Below are positions 16,869-30,466 of a stretch of 44,766 bases of DNA, in pieces. Within the stretch, counting starts at the first letter, position 1. Every line of letters starts with the position of its first letter. Location: NCBI GenBank assembly GCA_028685815.1, contig JAQUDG010000006.1:1-44766 (forward strand). Reading direction: 5' to 3'. A program made the position numbers and the translations under genes. Source of the stretch: Desulfuromonas sp. (GTDB lineage Bacteria > Desulfobacterota > Desulfuromonadia > Desulfuromonadales > Desulfuromonadaceae). The notes beneath the pieces are model-generated. The model did no database searches, had not been told where the DNA came from, and saw only the letters and a list, made by a program, of their open reading frames with translations.

Positions 16869-17094
16869 GGTATATACATCTTTCTAGCGGGTCTACCGCC
16901 TGGTCTACGCTGCGGTTTCTGCCCCAATCTTTCTGTGTGCATCAGGTACCCCAAGGACTCAACTAACGCCAGGGGTATCAGCATGGTCGCGCATTGCAAC
17001 CGCCAGCCCCAACTGCACTTGCGGGTAACTCTACACAATCATCTGGCAAAATGAAAGGTTCTCAGGTTCGCATATTTTGGGCTATAGTAGTAGC

Positions 17095-18027
17095 ATGAAA
17101 CCAGCATTGGAAATTAAAAACCTGTCCAAAACTTACGCCGCAACCAAAGTAGTAGACAATCTCAGTTTTTCCATAGCTCCAGGGGAGATTTTTGGCTTGC
17201 TTGGGCCCAACGGTGCGGGGAAGAGCACCACCATTAATATGATTGGCGGTGTCACTCGCATAGGGGGGGGAGAGATCAATATTTATGAACACAAGATCAC
17301 TCCGCACCAGTCAGCACCACCTCAAGCAAAGAGATTAACCGGTATCATGCATCAAGAGATCGTTGCCGACCCTTTTTTTACCATACAGCAGGCACTGGCA
17401 CTACATCCGGGTTTCTTCGGCATTAGGCGTGATCACCAATGGTATGACTATCTGATTGACCGCTTGCAGCTCAGACCTCACATTCATAAAGGGATGCACC
17501 AGCTCTCGGGTGGCTTGAAGCGCCGCTTCATGTTAGCCAAGGCCCTAATTCACAAACCCAGGCTGTTAATACTAGATGAACCTACAGCCGGTGTCGATGT
17601 TGAGCTGCGCCACACCCTGTGGCAATTTATCCGCGATATTAACGCCAGCGGAACCTCCATCCTCCTCACCACCCATTATTTGGAAGAAGCGCAACAAATG
17701 TGTAATCGCATCGCTATTTTAAAAGACGGATGCCTAGTAGCGCTGGAACAGACGGACATTTTAGTACAATATGAACGCACGCGCCATTTTGATCTCCACC
17801 TTCGCAGCCCCATGCCTACTATCCCACCTGTCCTGCAACGCTTTAACCCCACACTGAATAAAGCAGGTACCAGAGTTTCATTTGTCGCTTCAGCAAATGA
17901 TGATATCGGTGCTATCGTGGCGGAATTGGTTGCTAGCAAAATGGTTGTGCATGACATCACCTCCTCCGAGCCTTCCCTGGAGGAGATCTTTCTACGCCTC
18001 ACCCGCGAGACGCGGCCTAAACACTAA
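17095..18027 (+). CDS. ABC transporter ATP-binding protein (ABC-2 type, YadG-like)
   Basis: A 310-residue nucleotide-binding subunit of an exporter. ATG 17095 is preferred over an in-frame TTG at 17077. Walker A is GPNGAGKS (37-44), the signature is LSGGLKRR (from 138), Walker B is LLILDEPTAGVD, and the switch His lies in LLTTHYLEEA. A C-terminal extension of about 90 residues is typical of DrrA/NodI/YadG-type ATPases. The membrane partner follows after 27 bases. The substrate is unknown; ribosome sites are weak for both genes. Confidence 0.92.
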   Translation: MKPALEIKNLSKTYAATKVVDNLSFSIAPGEIFGLLGPNGAGKSTTINMIGGVTRIGGGEINIYEHKITPHQSAPPQAKRLTGIMHQEIVADPFFTIQQALALHPGFFGIRRDHQWYDYLIDRLQLRPHIHKGMHQLSGGLKRRFMLAKALIHKPRLLILDEPTAGVDVELRHTLWQFIRDINASGTSILLTTHYLEEAQQMCNRIAILKDGCLVALEQTDILVQYERTRHFDLHLRSPMPTIPPVLQRFNPTLNKAGTRVSFVASANDDIGAIVAELVASKMVVHDITSSEPSLEEIFLRLTRETRPKH

Positions 18028-18054
18028 CTACAGCAAACAATAGATAATCTAAGT

Positions 18055-18846
18055 ATGCAATTTTATTCAAATGAGGATAGCTTCTCCGCACATCGCGCAT
18101 TTTTTACCCTTCTTCTCAAGGAGGTGCGCCGCTTTATGCAGGTATGGACCCAGACCCTGGTGACACCCATCCTGATAACGTCGCTGTATCTGTTTGTCTT
18201 CGGAGCGACCCTTGGGGAGCGAATCAGCGTGGTGGACGGCTTCAGCTACGCGCAGTTTGTGATACCCGGGTTGATTCTGATGGGGGTAATCAACAACTCC
18301 TTCACCAATACCTCATCATCGTTGTTTATGTCACGCCATCTTGGGAGTATTGCAGACCTTTTAGTGATGCCTTTGTCTTCTAAGCAGATTGTGGCGGCGT
18401 ATACTTTGGCAGGAATGTTGCGAGGACTTCTGGTTGGGGTGGTGGTAGGCTTGGTCTCGACCCAGTTCGCTACTCTTCCCTGGGCTCATCCATGCTACGC
18501 GGTTTTAATGGCAGTAATCGCGAGTATGTTATTCGCGGTATTGGGGCTTATGGCTGGTACTTTTGCCGACAGTTTTGACGGCCTATCTCTGTACATAAAT
18601 TTTGTAATCCTGCCCCTAGTATTTTTAGGGGGAGTTTTCTATCCGATCTCTATTCTTCCCCCGTTCTGGCGTACCGTGTCACAGTGTAATCCGCTATTTT
18701 ATCTTTTAGATGGATTTCGCCATGCCCTACTTGGGACCGGAGATATCTCCCTATGGCTTGCGTTTATTCTAAGCGGCGGATTAACGCTGATTCTGATACT
18801 TGCAGCAGTCTATATGGTCGAACACAGTAAGCGATTTCGCGCCTAA
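18055..18846 (+). CDS. ABC-2 type transporter permease (YadH-like)
   Basis: A 263-residue membrane subunit with six hydrophobic segments. FVIPGLILMGVINNSFTNTSSS and the ending VFLGGVFYPISILPPFW are characteristic of the ABC-2 permease family that includes YadH. It forms the exporter with the ATPase directly upstream. It converges on the GntR gene, with 15 bases between the ends and no clear terminator. Confidence 0.92.
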   Translation: MQFYSNEDSFSAHRAFFTLLLKEVRRFMQVWTQTLVTPILITSLYLFVFGATLGERISVVDGFSYAQFVIPGLILMGVINNSFTNTSSSLFMSRHLGSIADLLVMPLSSKQIVAAYTLAGMLRGLLVGVVVGLVSTQFATLPWAHPCYAVLMAVIASMLFAVLGLMAGTFADSFDGLSLYINFVILPLVFLGGVFYPISILPPFWRTVSQCNPLFYLLDGFRHALLGTGDISLWLAFILSGGLTLILILAAVYMVEHSKRFRA

Positions 18847-18861
18847 GCACAGCATACGACT

Positions 18862-19530
18862 TCATACACAACCGGAAGTAATACCTTCATCGGGATTTTT
18901 GCTCTGGAGTAGCACCTGCCCTCCATAGGCAGCATTTTTCCGCACCAATAAATCTGCCGCGGCGCCATCGTTACGGCGAAATGCATCTAGGATCTTCTTA
19001 TGTTCCTGGACGGAGATTTCCATACGCCCATTAATCGACAACGATGCAACCCGCAGATATTCGAATTTCTGAAGCAATTGATGAATCAACTCCAGCAATC
19101 GCTGGTTTCCCGCGGCACGAATAAAATATTCATGAAATTCGTTATGCACCCGAAAAAAGGTTTTAACATCATTGGTCTTGCTCAGCTTAGCCAACCGGTT
19201 ATTGATGGCTTCAAGTTTATCTAAATCCTTGGCAGTCATTTTTTCAGCAGCCAGATGTGCCGCGTAACCCTCAAGGACACTTTTTATTGAGTAAAACTCC
19301 TCAATATCTTTTTCCGTATGCTTTGCTACCACGGCACCTTTACGTGGAACTACAGTAAGATAACCCTCTGACTCTAGCTGACGGAATGCCTCACGGATTG
19401 GTGTGCGACTGATGCCATAGCGTTCAGCGATATCCGGTTCAGACACCCGTTCTCCCGGTTTAAGTTCCCCTTTGAGAATAGCGTCCCGAATATTTTCAAG
19501 AATTTTTTCACGCAATGTTTGATGCTGCAC
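18862..19530 (-). CDS. GntR family transcriptional regulator, FadR/FCD subfamily
   Basis: A 222-residue regulator. The N-terminal winged helix-turn-helix shows LKPGERVSEPDIAERYG and ISRTPIREAFRQLESEGYL. The C-terminal all-helical FCD ligand domain includes the conserved Asp/His-type positions around FRVHNEFHEYFIRAAGN. GTG start with GGAG 8 bases upstream. No metabolic operon is adjacent, so the target is unknown. FCD regulators often sense organic acids and control catabolic or TRAP genes. Two palindromes upstream are candidate operators. Confidence 0.92.
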   Translation of the reverse strand: MQHQTLREKILENIRDAILKGELKPGERVSEPDIAERYGISRTPIREAFRQLESEGYLTVVPRKGAVVAKHTEKDIEEFYSIKSVLEGYAAHLAAEKMTAKDLDKLEAINNRLAKLSKTNDVKTFFRVHNEFHEYFIRAAGNQRLLELIHQLLQKFEYLRVASLSINGRMEISVQEHKKILDAFRRNDGAAADLLVRKNAAYGGQVLLQSKNPDEGITSGCV

Positions 19531-19545
19531 TTGTTGATCTCCATA

Positions 19546-19566
19546 TAAGTTAAAACCATTAACTTA
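19546..19566. promoter_or_regulatory. Candidate operator: inverted repeat TAAGTTA-N7-TAACTTA
   Basis: A perfect 7-bp inverted repeat 16 bases before the GTG of the GntR gene, overlapping the leader; suited to autoregulation. It lies in the 387-base stretch 19531-19917, which otherwise holds the 18-bp palindrome at 19641, no convincing gene, and the atpC terminator. Confidence 0.45.
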
Positions 19567-19640
19567 ATGTATGGCCTGTTTTGCCCCTGCTTAAATTCGC
19601 TAAACTAATGTCAAGCGTACTTCATACACAAAGATTATTG

Positions 19641-19658
19641 TATACTGTATACAGTATA
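19641..19658. promoter_or_regulatory. Candidate operator: 18-bp perfect palindrome
   Basis: TATACTGTATACAGTATA is its own reverse complement and sits about 110 bases upstream of the GntR gene. The central GTATAC-type symmetry fits a GntR/FCD dimer site. Nothing else nearby needs such a site. Confidence 0.5.
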
Positions 19659-19851
19659 ACGCAATGTTTTTGTACTCTTCGGCTACGTGCATTTCCAATA
19701 TTTAGACATAGTTAGATAATTGTTTAAGCGGGTGTGGAAGCTACGCTGTGGACGAGACTCGGGAAAGAACTTAATAAAACAATGACTTATGTCCCAGAGG
19801 AGGGGAGGAGATCTGGCCTAGTGGGGGCAAACATCAAAAAATCGAGTCTAC

Positions 19852-19894
19852 AATAACAAACGGGCAAGCTCAATGAGCCTGCCCGTTTGTTATT
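19852..19894. terminator. Rho-independent terminator of the F1 operon (bidirectional shape)
   Basis: AATAACAAACGGGCA pairs with TGCCCGTTTGTTATT over 15 bp around a 13-base loop, with T-rich outer arms. It starts 24 bases after the atpC stop. Confidence 0.87.
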
Positions 19895-19917
19895 CTCAAT
19901 TCAAGCAGCGGGTTGGT

Positions 19918-20325
19918 TTAATTACCCCCTGCAACTTCAATACGGAGCAAGGCACGCTGTAATGCAGCTTCCATTATGCGATATTCCTTATCTTCCGGAT
20001 CCAGCTTTTTGAGAGCTTCTTCTGCTCTACCCATTGCTGCTTGGGCACGCACCTTATCAATTTGATCAGCGGGCTCCGCAGTTTCAGCCAGAACAATGAC
20101 AGTGTCATCTTCAACCTCCACATAGCCCCAGTTTACAGCTACATGATATGAAGAGGTGCCTTTCCGATAGGTAAGCACTCCTACTTTCAAGGTTGTCAGA
20201 AGGGGTGAATGGCCGGGGAGAATACCCAGTTCACCCAGCGTACCCGGCATTACCAGCTCATCGACCTCTTCGGAGAGCACCTGTTTATAAGGTGTTACCA
20301 TCTCAAGTTTCAATTTATCAGCCAT
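19918..20325 (-). CDS. atpC: ATP synthase F1 subunit epsilon
   Basis: A 135-residue central-stalk protein that regulates ATP hydrolysis. ATG 20325 (MADKLKLEMVTPYKQVL) has AAGGAAG 7 bases upstream; an in-frame TTG two codons earlier is less likely. VDELVMPGTLGELGILPGHSPLLT is the family hallmark. The two C-terminal helices are present. Last gene of the F1 operon. Confidence 0.96.
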   Translation of the reverse strand: MADKLKLEMVTPYKQVLSEEVDELVMPGTLGELGILPGHSPLLTTLKVGVLTYRKGTSSYHVAVNWGYVEVEDDTVIVLAETAEPADQIDKVRAQAAMGRAEEALKKLDPEDKEYRIMEAALQRALLRIEVAGGN

Positions 20326-20375
20326 GTACAACTTCCTTTATAGGAGCAAGACAACCACAATCAAACAGCCTCAGA

Positions 20376-21791
<1,416 letters not shown>

Positions 21792-21836
21792 TTACTCCTT
21801 TAGCACCACAACGTGGAGAGTTTTATTCTAAATTTG

Positions 21837-22703
21837 CTATTTTATCGACTCAGCACCGGATACGATTTCCATCAGTTCTTTGGTTATCGCCGCTTGTCGC
21901 GCCCGGTTATATTGCAAGGTCAGCTTGTCAATCATCTCAGAGGCATTCTTGGTCGCACTATCCATACTGCTCATACGTGCTCCATGCTCTGATGCCACGG
22001 ACTCAAGCAGAGCACCGAAAATCTGCACTTCGATATATTTGGGCAAAATCGAATGCAATACCTTTTCGCAACTGGGCTCGTAAATGTAGTCCGCTACAAA
22101 CTGCTCATCTTCCTTGCTCTCGGGAACAATCGGCAGTAATTGCTTGATGGTCACTTCCTGATTTATGGCGCTGTGAAACTGATTGTAGATGATATATACA
22201 GCATCAAATTTTCCCTCTGCATAATCTGAGACAACCTCTTGTCCCAGCAATGAGGCGGTAGCATAAGAGACACTGGCAGTAATATTTTCATAAACTTTAT
22301 CGATGGTCAGCTCTGCATGCCGCTTGAGCAGGTCGTTGCCTTTTTTACCCACAATACGCAAGGTGTAGTTGTTGTATGCGTGGGTTTTTCCCACAGCAAA
22401 CTGCGCTCCTGCCTTGGCTATGCTGCTATTGAAGCCGCCACAAAGTCCACGATCCGCTGTTATCAGTAAAACCAGGGCATTCTCTTTCCCCCGCTGGTGC
22501 AGCAATGGATGGGTGGTTTCTATGTCGCGCTCTGCAATACTGCTCAGCACCTCACGCATTTTGTTGGCGTAGGGCCTAGCTGCCACGACTGCTTCCTGTG
22601 CTCGGCGTAATTTCGCAGCAGACACCATTTTCATCGCATTGGTTATCTGTTGCGTATTCTTAACCGAGCTTATGCGTTTCTTTATCTCCTTGAGATTTGC
22701 CAT
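21837..22703 (-). CDS. atpG: ATP synthase F1 subunit gamma
   Basis: The rotating shaft, 288 residues, with long N- and C-terminal helices. The N-terminus KKRISSVKNTQQITNAMKMVSAAKLRRA and the C-terminal MDSATKNASEMIDKLTLQYNRARQAAITKEL are diagnostic. GAGGA precedes the ATG. Confidence 0.97.
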   Translation of the reverse strand: MANLKEIKKRISSVKNTQQITNAMKMVSAAKLRRAQEAVVAARPYANKMREVLSSIAERDIETTHPLLHQRGKENALVLLITADRGLCGGFNSSIAKAGAQFAVGKTHAYNNYTLRIVGKKGNDLLKRHAELTIDKVYENITASVSYATASLLGQEVVSDYAEGKFDAVYIIYNQFHSAINQEVTIKQLLPIVPESKEDEQFVADYIYEPSCEKVLHSILPKYIEVQIFGALLESVASEHGARMSSMDSATKNASEMIDKLTLQYNRARQAAITKELMEIVSGAESIK

Positions 22704-22749
22704 TATTGAATCCTCAGCTGATTGCTTATGCTACAAACTGACTATTGAA

Positions 22750-24781
<2,032 letters not shown>

Positions 24782-24785
<4 letters not shown>

Positions 24786-25384
24786 TGTAGTTCTCCTACT
24801 TTAAGCTTGTATTCTTCCACCAAACGCGCTTGATCTTCACGGTTAAAACTGTCCTTGAGTATATCTTTAGCCAGTTCAACCGCTAGTTCGGCTGCCTCTT
24901 GGCGTAAAACAAGGCGAGCTTTCTCAATCTCGTGCTCTGCAGTTTTTCCAGAGTCTTCCTTGATCTTGGCAGCCATTTCTTCAGCTTCCGCGATGATGCG
25001 CTGTTTTTCCTGTTCAGCTTCGTTGCGGATATCGATCTTTATTTGTTCAATCTCTTCTTCCGCGCTGGTTAATTTAGCACCATATTCTGCAAAGCGCAGT
25101 TCTGCGTGCTCGGCAGCTTCACGCGCCTTTTTGAGTTCTTCTTCGATACCCTCGCGTCTACCGGCCAGTGCATTTTTTAGCGGCTTGGCGACAAAATAAG
25201 CCAGACCACCAACAAGGATGGCGAAGTTAAACAAACGGTAAAGAAAATCTTTCAGCAACACACCACTATCAGCGTGCTGGGCACCATCGCCTGAGGCTAA
25301 AACAACCCCTGCGCTCAGGCCAATAAAACCTGCACTGACAAGACAAGTAGCAGCATGTTTTTTTACTGCATGCAAAGAAATCAT
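24782..25384 (-). CDS. atpF: ATP synthase Fo subunit b
   Basis: A 200-residue peripheral-stalk protein. A first hydrophobic segment (residues about 12-31) may be a cleaved or retained signal helix. The canonical membrane helix follows at about 47-66, and then a long charged coiled coil (REGIEEELKKAREAAEHAE and onward). It overlaps atpF' by ATGA. The extra N-terminal helix with Ala-Ser-Gly after it is a feature of two-b-gene operons of Geobacter type. Confidence 0.94.
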
Positions 25385-25809
25385 TTAACCTTCCTCCCCA
25401 AAACCTTCCCAGCGATAGCGGCAGCAAGCACCTGTGTCTCGTTCTTCAAACCGCTGCGCGCCGCCTCAGCCTGCTTTGCAACCTGAGCTTTTATAAGATC
25501 TAGGTGGCCACTGGCTTCCATGCGTGCAGAACCCAGAATGGTTGCCTCGCGCTTTGCGGCCTCTTTACGAATCAACGTAGCCGCCTGTCCGGCATCTACC
25601 TTCGCTGCATGCAGGCTTTTCTCGTAGCGCTCCATTTTTTCATTTATGGATACTTCGAGATCACGGGCCCTTTGATGTTTAGCTTCAATCCCTTCCTTCC
25701 GTTGTGCCATCACATTTCGCAGTGGGCGATATAATAGTACATTCAGAATCACCATCAGTACCACGAAGTTGGTGAACTGCACTAGGAAGGTCCAATCAAT
25801 GCTTATCAC
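25381..25809 (-). CDS. ATP synthase Fo subunit b' (second b-type subunit)
   Basis: A 142-residue b-type protein: one N-terminal membrane helix (WTFLVQFTNFVVLMVILNVLLY) followed by a short charged coiled coil (RKEGIEAKHQRARDLEVSI). GTG start with GAGGGG upstream. Together with atpF it would form a heterodimeric b/b' stalk. First gene of the F1 operon; its promoter must lie between it and the terminator at 25938. Confidence 0.92.
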   Translation of the reverse strand: MISIDWTFLVQFTNFVVLMVILNVLLYRPLRNVMAQRKEGIEAKHQRARDLEVSINEKMERYEKSLHAAKVDAGQAATLIRKEAAKREATILGSARMEASGHLDLIKAQVAKQAEAARSGLKNETQVLAAAIAGKVLGRKVK

Positions 25810-25937
25810 GGCGCTACCCCTCTTTTAGTTTCGATACCTATGAAATAAGCTACTCGCGAAATCTTCTCGCACGTAAGCTTTAGACTCGCGATAAAAGTGC
25901 ACCGTACACCGGTGTCTAATATTGCTGGCGCTACACT

Positions 25938-25966
25938 ACAAAAAAGCCCTGCAGCGCAGAGCAGGG
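25938..25966 (-). terminator. Rho-independent terminator between parB and the F1 operon
   Basis: On the minus strand CCCTGC-N8-GCAGGG is followed by CTTTTTTG. It closes the parAB transcripts, so the F1 operon needs its own promoter within 25810-25937. The rest of the 383-base spacer (25810-26192) shows no gene or convincing promoter to me. Confidence 0.82.
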
Positions 25967-26192
25967 AAGACTTAGCATAAGGCTTAGGATAAAGTCAAGG
26001 TTTTACGTGTATAGGCGTGTTTTAACACGGCTGAGTCGGTGTGAAATGCTGGATTTTTACTTTCACTTAACCTGAATTGTGTTCCGAATTATTGGGCTGT
26101 TGACTGGAGTGACGATTTGTTCAACTTAGGTCTGCACGGCTAATATTTAACAAGGTTATACCGATGTCTTGTTTTCACCCCGATTTATGGTT

Positions 26193-27047
26193 TTATACCA
26201 AATTTAGATAATCTAGTAAACGCTCGAGATCTTGAGGATTAGCGTATGAGATTTCGATCTTTCCCCCCTGGCCTTTAGTGGTGATTTTGACCTTAGCCCC
26301 AAGATTTTTGCGAAGAATATCCTCAAGTTTTTGCAATTCTGGATTAGACACCGTCGGCGGATTTTCATGCTCCACAGAGTGGTCAAAATTCTTTATTTTT
26401 TTTACCAGTTTTTCCGTTTCACGAACAGATAGATTGTTATGACAAATTCGGTCAGCAGCCTCCTCTATCTCATCTTCATGCTCCAGCGCAAGAAGTGCTC
26501 GCGCATGCCCCATGCTCAGCGCTCCAGTTATAACTTGAGTGCAGATTTTTTCAGGTAGTCGCAGTAAACGTAATGCATTAGCAACTGCTGACCTACTCTT
26601 GCCAACCCTTTTTGCAACTTCTTCTTGGGACAAATCGAAGTGCTTAACGAGATAGGCGTAGGCCTCTGCTTCTTCGATAGGATTTAAATCTTCGCGCTGG
26701 ATGTTTTCTATCAGAGCAATTTCAAGAGCCCAGTCCTCGGAAACATCTTGAATGGTTACGGGGATTTCCTTTAAGCCCGCTTTCTGGGCCGCGCGCCAGC
26801 GCCGTTCTCCGGCGATTATCTGATAGAAGTTTTCCTCTCGGCGTACAACCAGGGGTTGAATAACTCCTTTTTGGCGGATAGATTCCACCAACTCTTCCAT
26901 TTTAGCCCCGTCAAAGTGCTTTCTCGGCTGGTTGGCGTGAGGCTTTAGCTCTTCAATGGGACAAAGAAAATATTGACCTCTGCCCGTTTGCGCAGCGGAG
27001 TCCAGGAGAGCTCCCATCCCTTTTCCCAGTGCAGGTCGTTTAGCCAT
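26193..27047 (-). CDS. parB: Chromosome-partitioning protein ParB (Spo0J)
   Basis: A 284-residue CTP-dependent clamp that loads at parS and spreads along DNA. Motifs: the CTP-binding [29 protein letters not shown], a helix-turn-helix [24 protein letters not shown], and a C-terminal dimerisation segment. It overlaps parA by 8 bases. A perfect parS lies 3.4 kb upstream at 30451. Confidence 0.97.
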   Translation of the reverse strand: MAKRPALGKGMGALLDSAAQTGRGQYFLCPIEELKPHANQPRKHFDGAKMEELVESIRQKGVIQPLVVRREENFYQIIAGERRWRAAQKAGLKEIPVTIQDVSEDWALEIALIENIQREDLNPIEEAEAYAYLVKHFDLSQEEVAKRVGKSRSAVANALRLLRLPEKICTQVITGALSMGHARALLALEHEDEIEEAADRICHNNLSVRETEKLVKKIKNFDHSVEHENPPTVSNPELQKLEDILRKNLGAKVKITTKGQGGKIEISYANPQDLERLLDYLNLV

Positions 27048-27816
27048 TGGTTTTTTCCCTCTGAATTAACTCGTGGGCCAACTCTAGATATGCTTTTGCT
27101 CCGCTTGAGGCAACATCATACATTAGAGCCGGCATCCCGTGACTCGGGGATTCTGAGAGGCGAACATTGCGAGGAATGACGGTATTGAATACTTGCTCCT
27201 TAAAATGGAGCCGAATTTCATCCCCAACCTGATGCGACAAATTGTTGCGTCGGTCGAACATGGTTAAGACAATGCCTTCCAGGCGCAAATCTACATTTAG
27301 CTGCTTTCTAATTAAGCCTAAAGTCTGTGTTAGTCTGCTTAATCCTTCCATAGCGTAATACTCGCACTGCAACGGCACTATCACACTAGAAGCAGCAACC
27401 AATGAATTCACCGTCAACAAACCTAGGGATGGAGGGCAATCTATTATTATGTAATCGTAGTTCTGCTTAATTTGTTCAATTTTGTTTTTTAATTTTAACT
27501 CTCTGCCACTTTCACCTACCAGCTCAATCTCAGCCCCAATAAGGTCACTGTTCGCTGGAATTAGTGACAGACCAGGGAACTGGGTTTCTATGATGGCAGC
27601 TTCGGCACTCATCTCAGCGTGCATAAGGACATCATAGACCGTAAACTCCGGTATGTTCACATCTACCCCAACGCCACTGCAGGCATTCCCCTGTGGGTCC
27701 ATGTCTACCAACAAAATCTTTTTATCCGCCGCCGCTAAGGACGCCGCCAGATTAACCGCTGTTGTAGTTTTTCCCACACCACCCTTTTGGTTAGCAATGG
27801 CGATTACATCAGCCAT
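27040..27816 (-). CDS. parA: Chromosome-partitioning ATPase ParA (Soj)
   Basis: A 258-residue Walker-type ATPase acting with ParB in origin segregation. ATG 27816 ([19 protein letters not shown]) has GGTGGAGA 7 bases upstream; an in-frame ATG four codons earlier is less likely. The deviant Walker A KGGVGKTT and [13 protein letters not shown] are clear. Cotranscribed with parB and probably with rsmG and mnmG upstream. Confidence 0.97.
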   Translation of the reverse strand: MADVIAIANQKGGVGKTTTAVNLAASLAAADKKILLVDMDPQGNACSGVGVDVNIPEFTVYDVLMHAEMSAEAAIIETQFPGLSLIPANSDLIGAEIELVGESGRELKLKNKIEQIKQNYDYIIIDCPPSLGLLTVNSLVAASSVIVPLQCEYYAMEGLSRLTQTLGLIRKQLNVDLRLEGIVLTMFDRRNNLSHQVGDEIRLHFKEQVFNTVIPRNVRLSESPSHGMPALMYDVASSGAKAYLELAHELIQREKTNG

Positions 27817-27915
27817 ATAAGTCTCCACCTGTAATTTTGAGGCACAATAACTTCTTTAATTCACACTTTAACATACAATACGAGTTACTATATTTTTTTA
27901 CTTTGGTATTAATTC

Positions 27916-28575
27916 CTAGAGCTTAACGGTCTCTTTCTTGCGTATAAAGATAAGCTGGCGTTCTGCCCCGGATGGCTGCAGGCGACATTCTATTATACGC
28001 TCGAACTCCATAGCCGCACCTTCAGCTGCTATTTGACCTCGCTCCATTTCTTCGTCACCTACCTTACTCTTCATCGCCAGCAGCACACCCCCCGCCTCTA
28101 CATGTGGACTTCCAAGCTTTATCAACTCTTCCAGCGAGGCTAGAGCTCTCGCTGTAACAACGGCATATTTTTTTTCTGAGCATAAAATATGCTCCAACCT
28201 AACAGTTGTTGCATTGAAATTTTTCAGCTTCAGTAACCGTTTGCAGTGGTTTTGAAAATTTATTTTTTTTCTTACCTTATCTACCGAAGTTATTACCATT
28301 TCTGGGAGGCAAAGTTTCAGAGGTATACTAGGCAAACCTGCTCCTGATCCAATGTCAAGCAGGCTAGTTTCATGCTGTAGATATGGTAACGGCAACAGCG
28401 AGTCTTGAATATGTTTCTCCCAACATTCTGTTGGAGTAACTATGGAGGTAAGATTAACCCGCGCGTTCCACTTAAGCAGTTCGTGGATGAAAATATCGCA
28501 TTCTGCGATTACTTTATCCGGCTGAGACACAATACCTTCCAGGAGTTCTCTAACGTGATTTTTACAAATATCCAT
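27916..28575 (-). CDS. rsmG: 16S rRNA (guanine527-N7)-methyltransferase
   Basis: A 219-residue SAM-dependent methyltransferase acting on 16S rRNA G527 (GidB). The SAM site is LLDIGSGAGLPSIPLKL, and KWNARVNLTSI is the N-terminal hallmark. It starts directly after the mnmG stop. Confidence 0.95.
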   Translation of the reverse strand: MDICKNHVRELLEGIVSQPDKVIAECDIFIHELLKWNARVNLTSIVTPTECWEKHIQDSLLPLPYLQHETSLLDIGSGAGLPSIPLKLCLPEMVITSVDKVRKKINFQNHCKRLLKLKNFNATTVRLEHILCSEKKYAVVTARALASLEELIKLGSPHVEAGGVLLAMKSKVGDEEMERGQIAAEGAAMEFERIIECRLQPSGAERQLIFIRKKETVKL

Positions 28576-30438
28576 TCAATGTCGGCCCTTTAGTAGCACG
28601 GCCAATACCGCTACTGCTGCTGGGGTAACCCCAGATATTTTACCTGCTTGTCTTAAATTTTCTGGCTGTACCTTCATAAGTTTTTCTTTTACCTCTGAGG
28701 ATAGACTCGCCACTTTGGAATAATCAAAACCTGCAGGAATTTTTATAGCTTCTGTTTTTTCAGTCCGCTGTACTTGCTCCAATTGTCTAGCAATGTAACC
28801 CGCGTATTTGGTCTCTACTTCAAGTTGCTGCAAAACATCTTCTGGAAGCTTTTTTAGTTCCTCTTCAATCTCAGTCAACTTTTCAATATCGACATCTGGA
28901 CGTTTTAGCAATTCAGCTAAGCTATGTCCATTTTTCAATTCTTCCATGTCCATCTGGCGTAGAACATCACTGTCGCCGGGGCGCACACGCCTAGTATTAA
29001 GAATTGCCTCGCCCTGTTCCTTTGCTTCCATTTTCTCTTGGAACATGCGCCAACGCGTATCATTAACCAAACCCAGTTCTCTGCCAATAGTGGTCAGCCG
29101 CTGGTCGGCGTTATCTTCACGTAAAAGCAGTCTATATTCCGCCCTAGAGGTAAACATGCGATATGGTTCCTTGGATCCCAAGGTTACAAGATCGTCAATC
29201 AAAACCCCAGTGTAGCCTGCAGCTCGGCCCACTATCAGGGGGGGGTTATTTCTTAAATACTGTACCGCATTGACGCCAGCGACCAACCCCTGTGCTCCGG
29301 CCTCTTCATAGCCAGAGGTCCCGTTTATTTGCCCGGCATGAAACAGCCCCTTTATAGCTTTGGTTTCCAAGGTATTTTTCAACTGAATTGGGTCCACATA
29401 GTCATATTCAATGGCGTACCCAGGGCGCATAATCTCCACGCGCTCAAGCGCTGGAATTGTGCGCAGAAATTTTAGCTGAACATCTGCTGGGAGCGACGTG
29501 GATACACCATTGGGGTATATCTCTACGGTGTCCAACCCTTCAGGCTCCAGAAATACGTGATGGCTAAGCTTTTCTGGGAAACGCACAATTTTATCTTCAA
29601 TGGAGGGGCAATAGCGCACCCCAACCCCCTCGATAACGCCACTATAAAGAGGTGACCTATCCAAACCACTGCTAATAGCAGCGTGGGTAGCCTCATTGGT
29701 CTCTGTGATATAGCAACACACCTGCGGACGGGTACGAGCTTTGTTCAAAAAGGAGAACGGTCGCGCGGGGTCGTCACCGGGCTGTTTCTGTGTTTTAGTG
29801 TAATCAATACTGCCGCTATGGAGACGCGGTGGGGTACCAGTTTTAAGTCGACCCACTTCTAGTCCATAGGTTCGCAACTGCTCTGAAAGCCCTTCAGAAG
29901 GCGGTTCTCCACCCCTGCCTCCAGGATAGCAGCTTAAGCCCACATGAATAATCCCGTGCATAAAGGTACCCGTGGTTAACACCACTGTATTTGCAACAAA
30001 AGAGATGCCCTCTTTTGTTTCCACTCCACATATCCGACCTTGTTCAATCTTAAGTTTTTCAACTACCCCCTGTTTCAGATCTAACATTGGGTAATTCTCC
30101 ACGATTCCTTTCATATAGCGCGAATACGCCATACGGTCAGCCTGGGCCCTTAGCGCCCGCACCGCCGGACCTTTCTTAGTATTTAGCGTTCGGAATTGTA
30201 TCCCGGTTGCGTCTATCGCCAAACCCATTTGCCCGCCGAGTGCATCAATCTCTCTAACCAAGTGACCCTTAGCCAACCCGCCTATGGCTGGATTGCAGGA
30301 TAACTGTGCGACAGCATCTAGATTAAGATTCAACAGCAGCGTTTTTGCGTTCATGCGTGCAGCAGCAAGTGCAGCTTCACACCCCGCATGGCCCGCCCCA
30401 ACAACTATTACATCATATTTCGTTTCGTAAATTGACAT
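28576..30438 (-). CDS. mnmG: tRNA uridine-5-carboxymethylaminomethyl modification enzyme MnmG (GidA)
   Basis: A 620-residue FAD protein that with MnmE adds the cmnm5 group to wobble U34. The dinucleotide site is [16 protein letters not shown] near residue 15, with the family patterns [23 protein letters not shown] and [16 protein letters not shown]. The partner mnmE is just upstream, separated by a parS site, and MnmH elsewhere in this window acts on the same wobble base. Confidence 0.97.
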   Translation of the reverse strand: MSIYETKYDVIVVGAGHAGCEAALAAARMNAKTLLLNLNLDAVAQLSCNPAIGGLAKGHLVREIDALGGQMGLAIDATGIQFRTLNTKKGPAVRALRAQADRMAYSRYMKGIVENYPMLDLKQGVVEKLKIEQGRICGVETKEGISFVANTVVLTTGTFMHGIIHVGLSCYPGGRGGEPPSEGLSEQLRTYGLEVGRLKTGTPPRLHSGSIDYTKTQKQPGDDPARPFSFLNKARTRPQVCCYITETNEATHAAISSGLDRSPLYSGVIEGVGVRYCPSIEDKIVRFPEKLSHHVFLEPEGLDTVEIYPNGVSTSLPADVQLKFLRTIPALERVEIMRPGYAIEYDYVDPIQLKNTLETKAIKGLFHAGQINGTSGYEEAGAQGLVAGVNAVQYLRNNPPLIVGRAAGYTGVLIDDLVTLGSKEPYRMFTSRAEYRLLLREDNADQRLTTIGRELGLVNDTRWRMFQEKMEAKEQGEAILNTRRVRPGDSDVLRQMDMEELKNGHSLAELLKRPDVDIEKLTEIEEELKKLPEDVLQQLEVETKYAGYIARQLEQVQRTEKTEAIKIPAGFDYSKVASLSSEVKEKLMKVQPENLRQAGKISGVTPAAVAVLAVLLKGRH

Positions 30439-30450
30439 ATTTATCGCCTA

Positions 30451-30466
30451 TGTTTCACGTGAAACA
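30451..30466. promoter_or_regulatory. parS centromere site
   Basis: TGTTTCACGTGAAACA, a perfect match to the 16-bp consensus parS palindrome, between mnmE (whose stop codon begins at the next base) and mnmG. It is close to parAB and about 4-6 kb from the probable origin, as expected for the ParABS system. Confidence 0.97.

Noticed and set aside
16869-17094. Possible preQ1 riboswitch upstream of queC
   Set aside because: No recognisable preQ1-I or preQ1-II core and no terminator before queC.
19782-19856. Short frame beginning MTYVPEEGRRSG near a GAGGAGGGGAGGAG run
   Set aside because: Only about 24 codons, the purine-rich run lies inside the frame rather than before it, and no family resemblance.
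25905-25914. ACACCGGTGT palindrome upstream of the F1 operon
   Set aside because: Ten bases only, expected by chance, and without a second copy or a nearby regulator.
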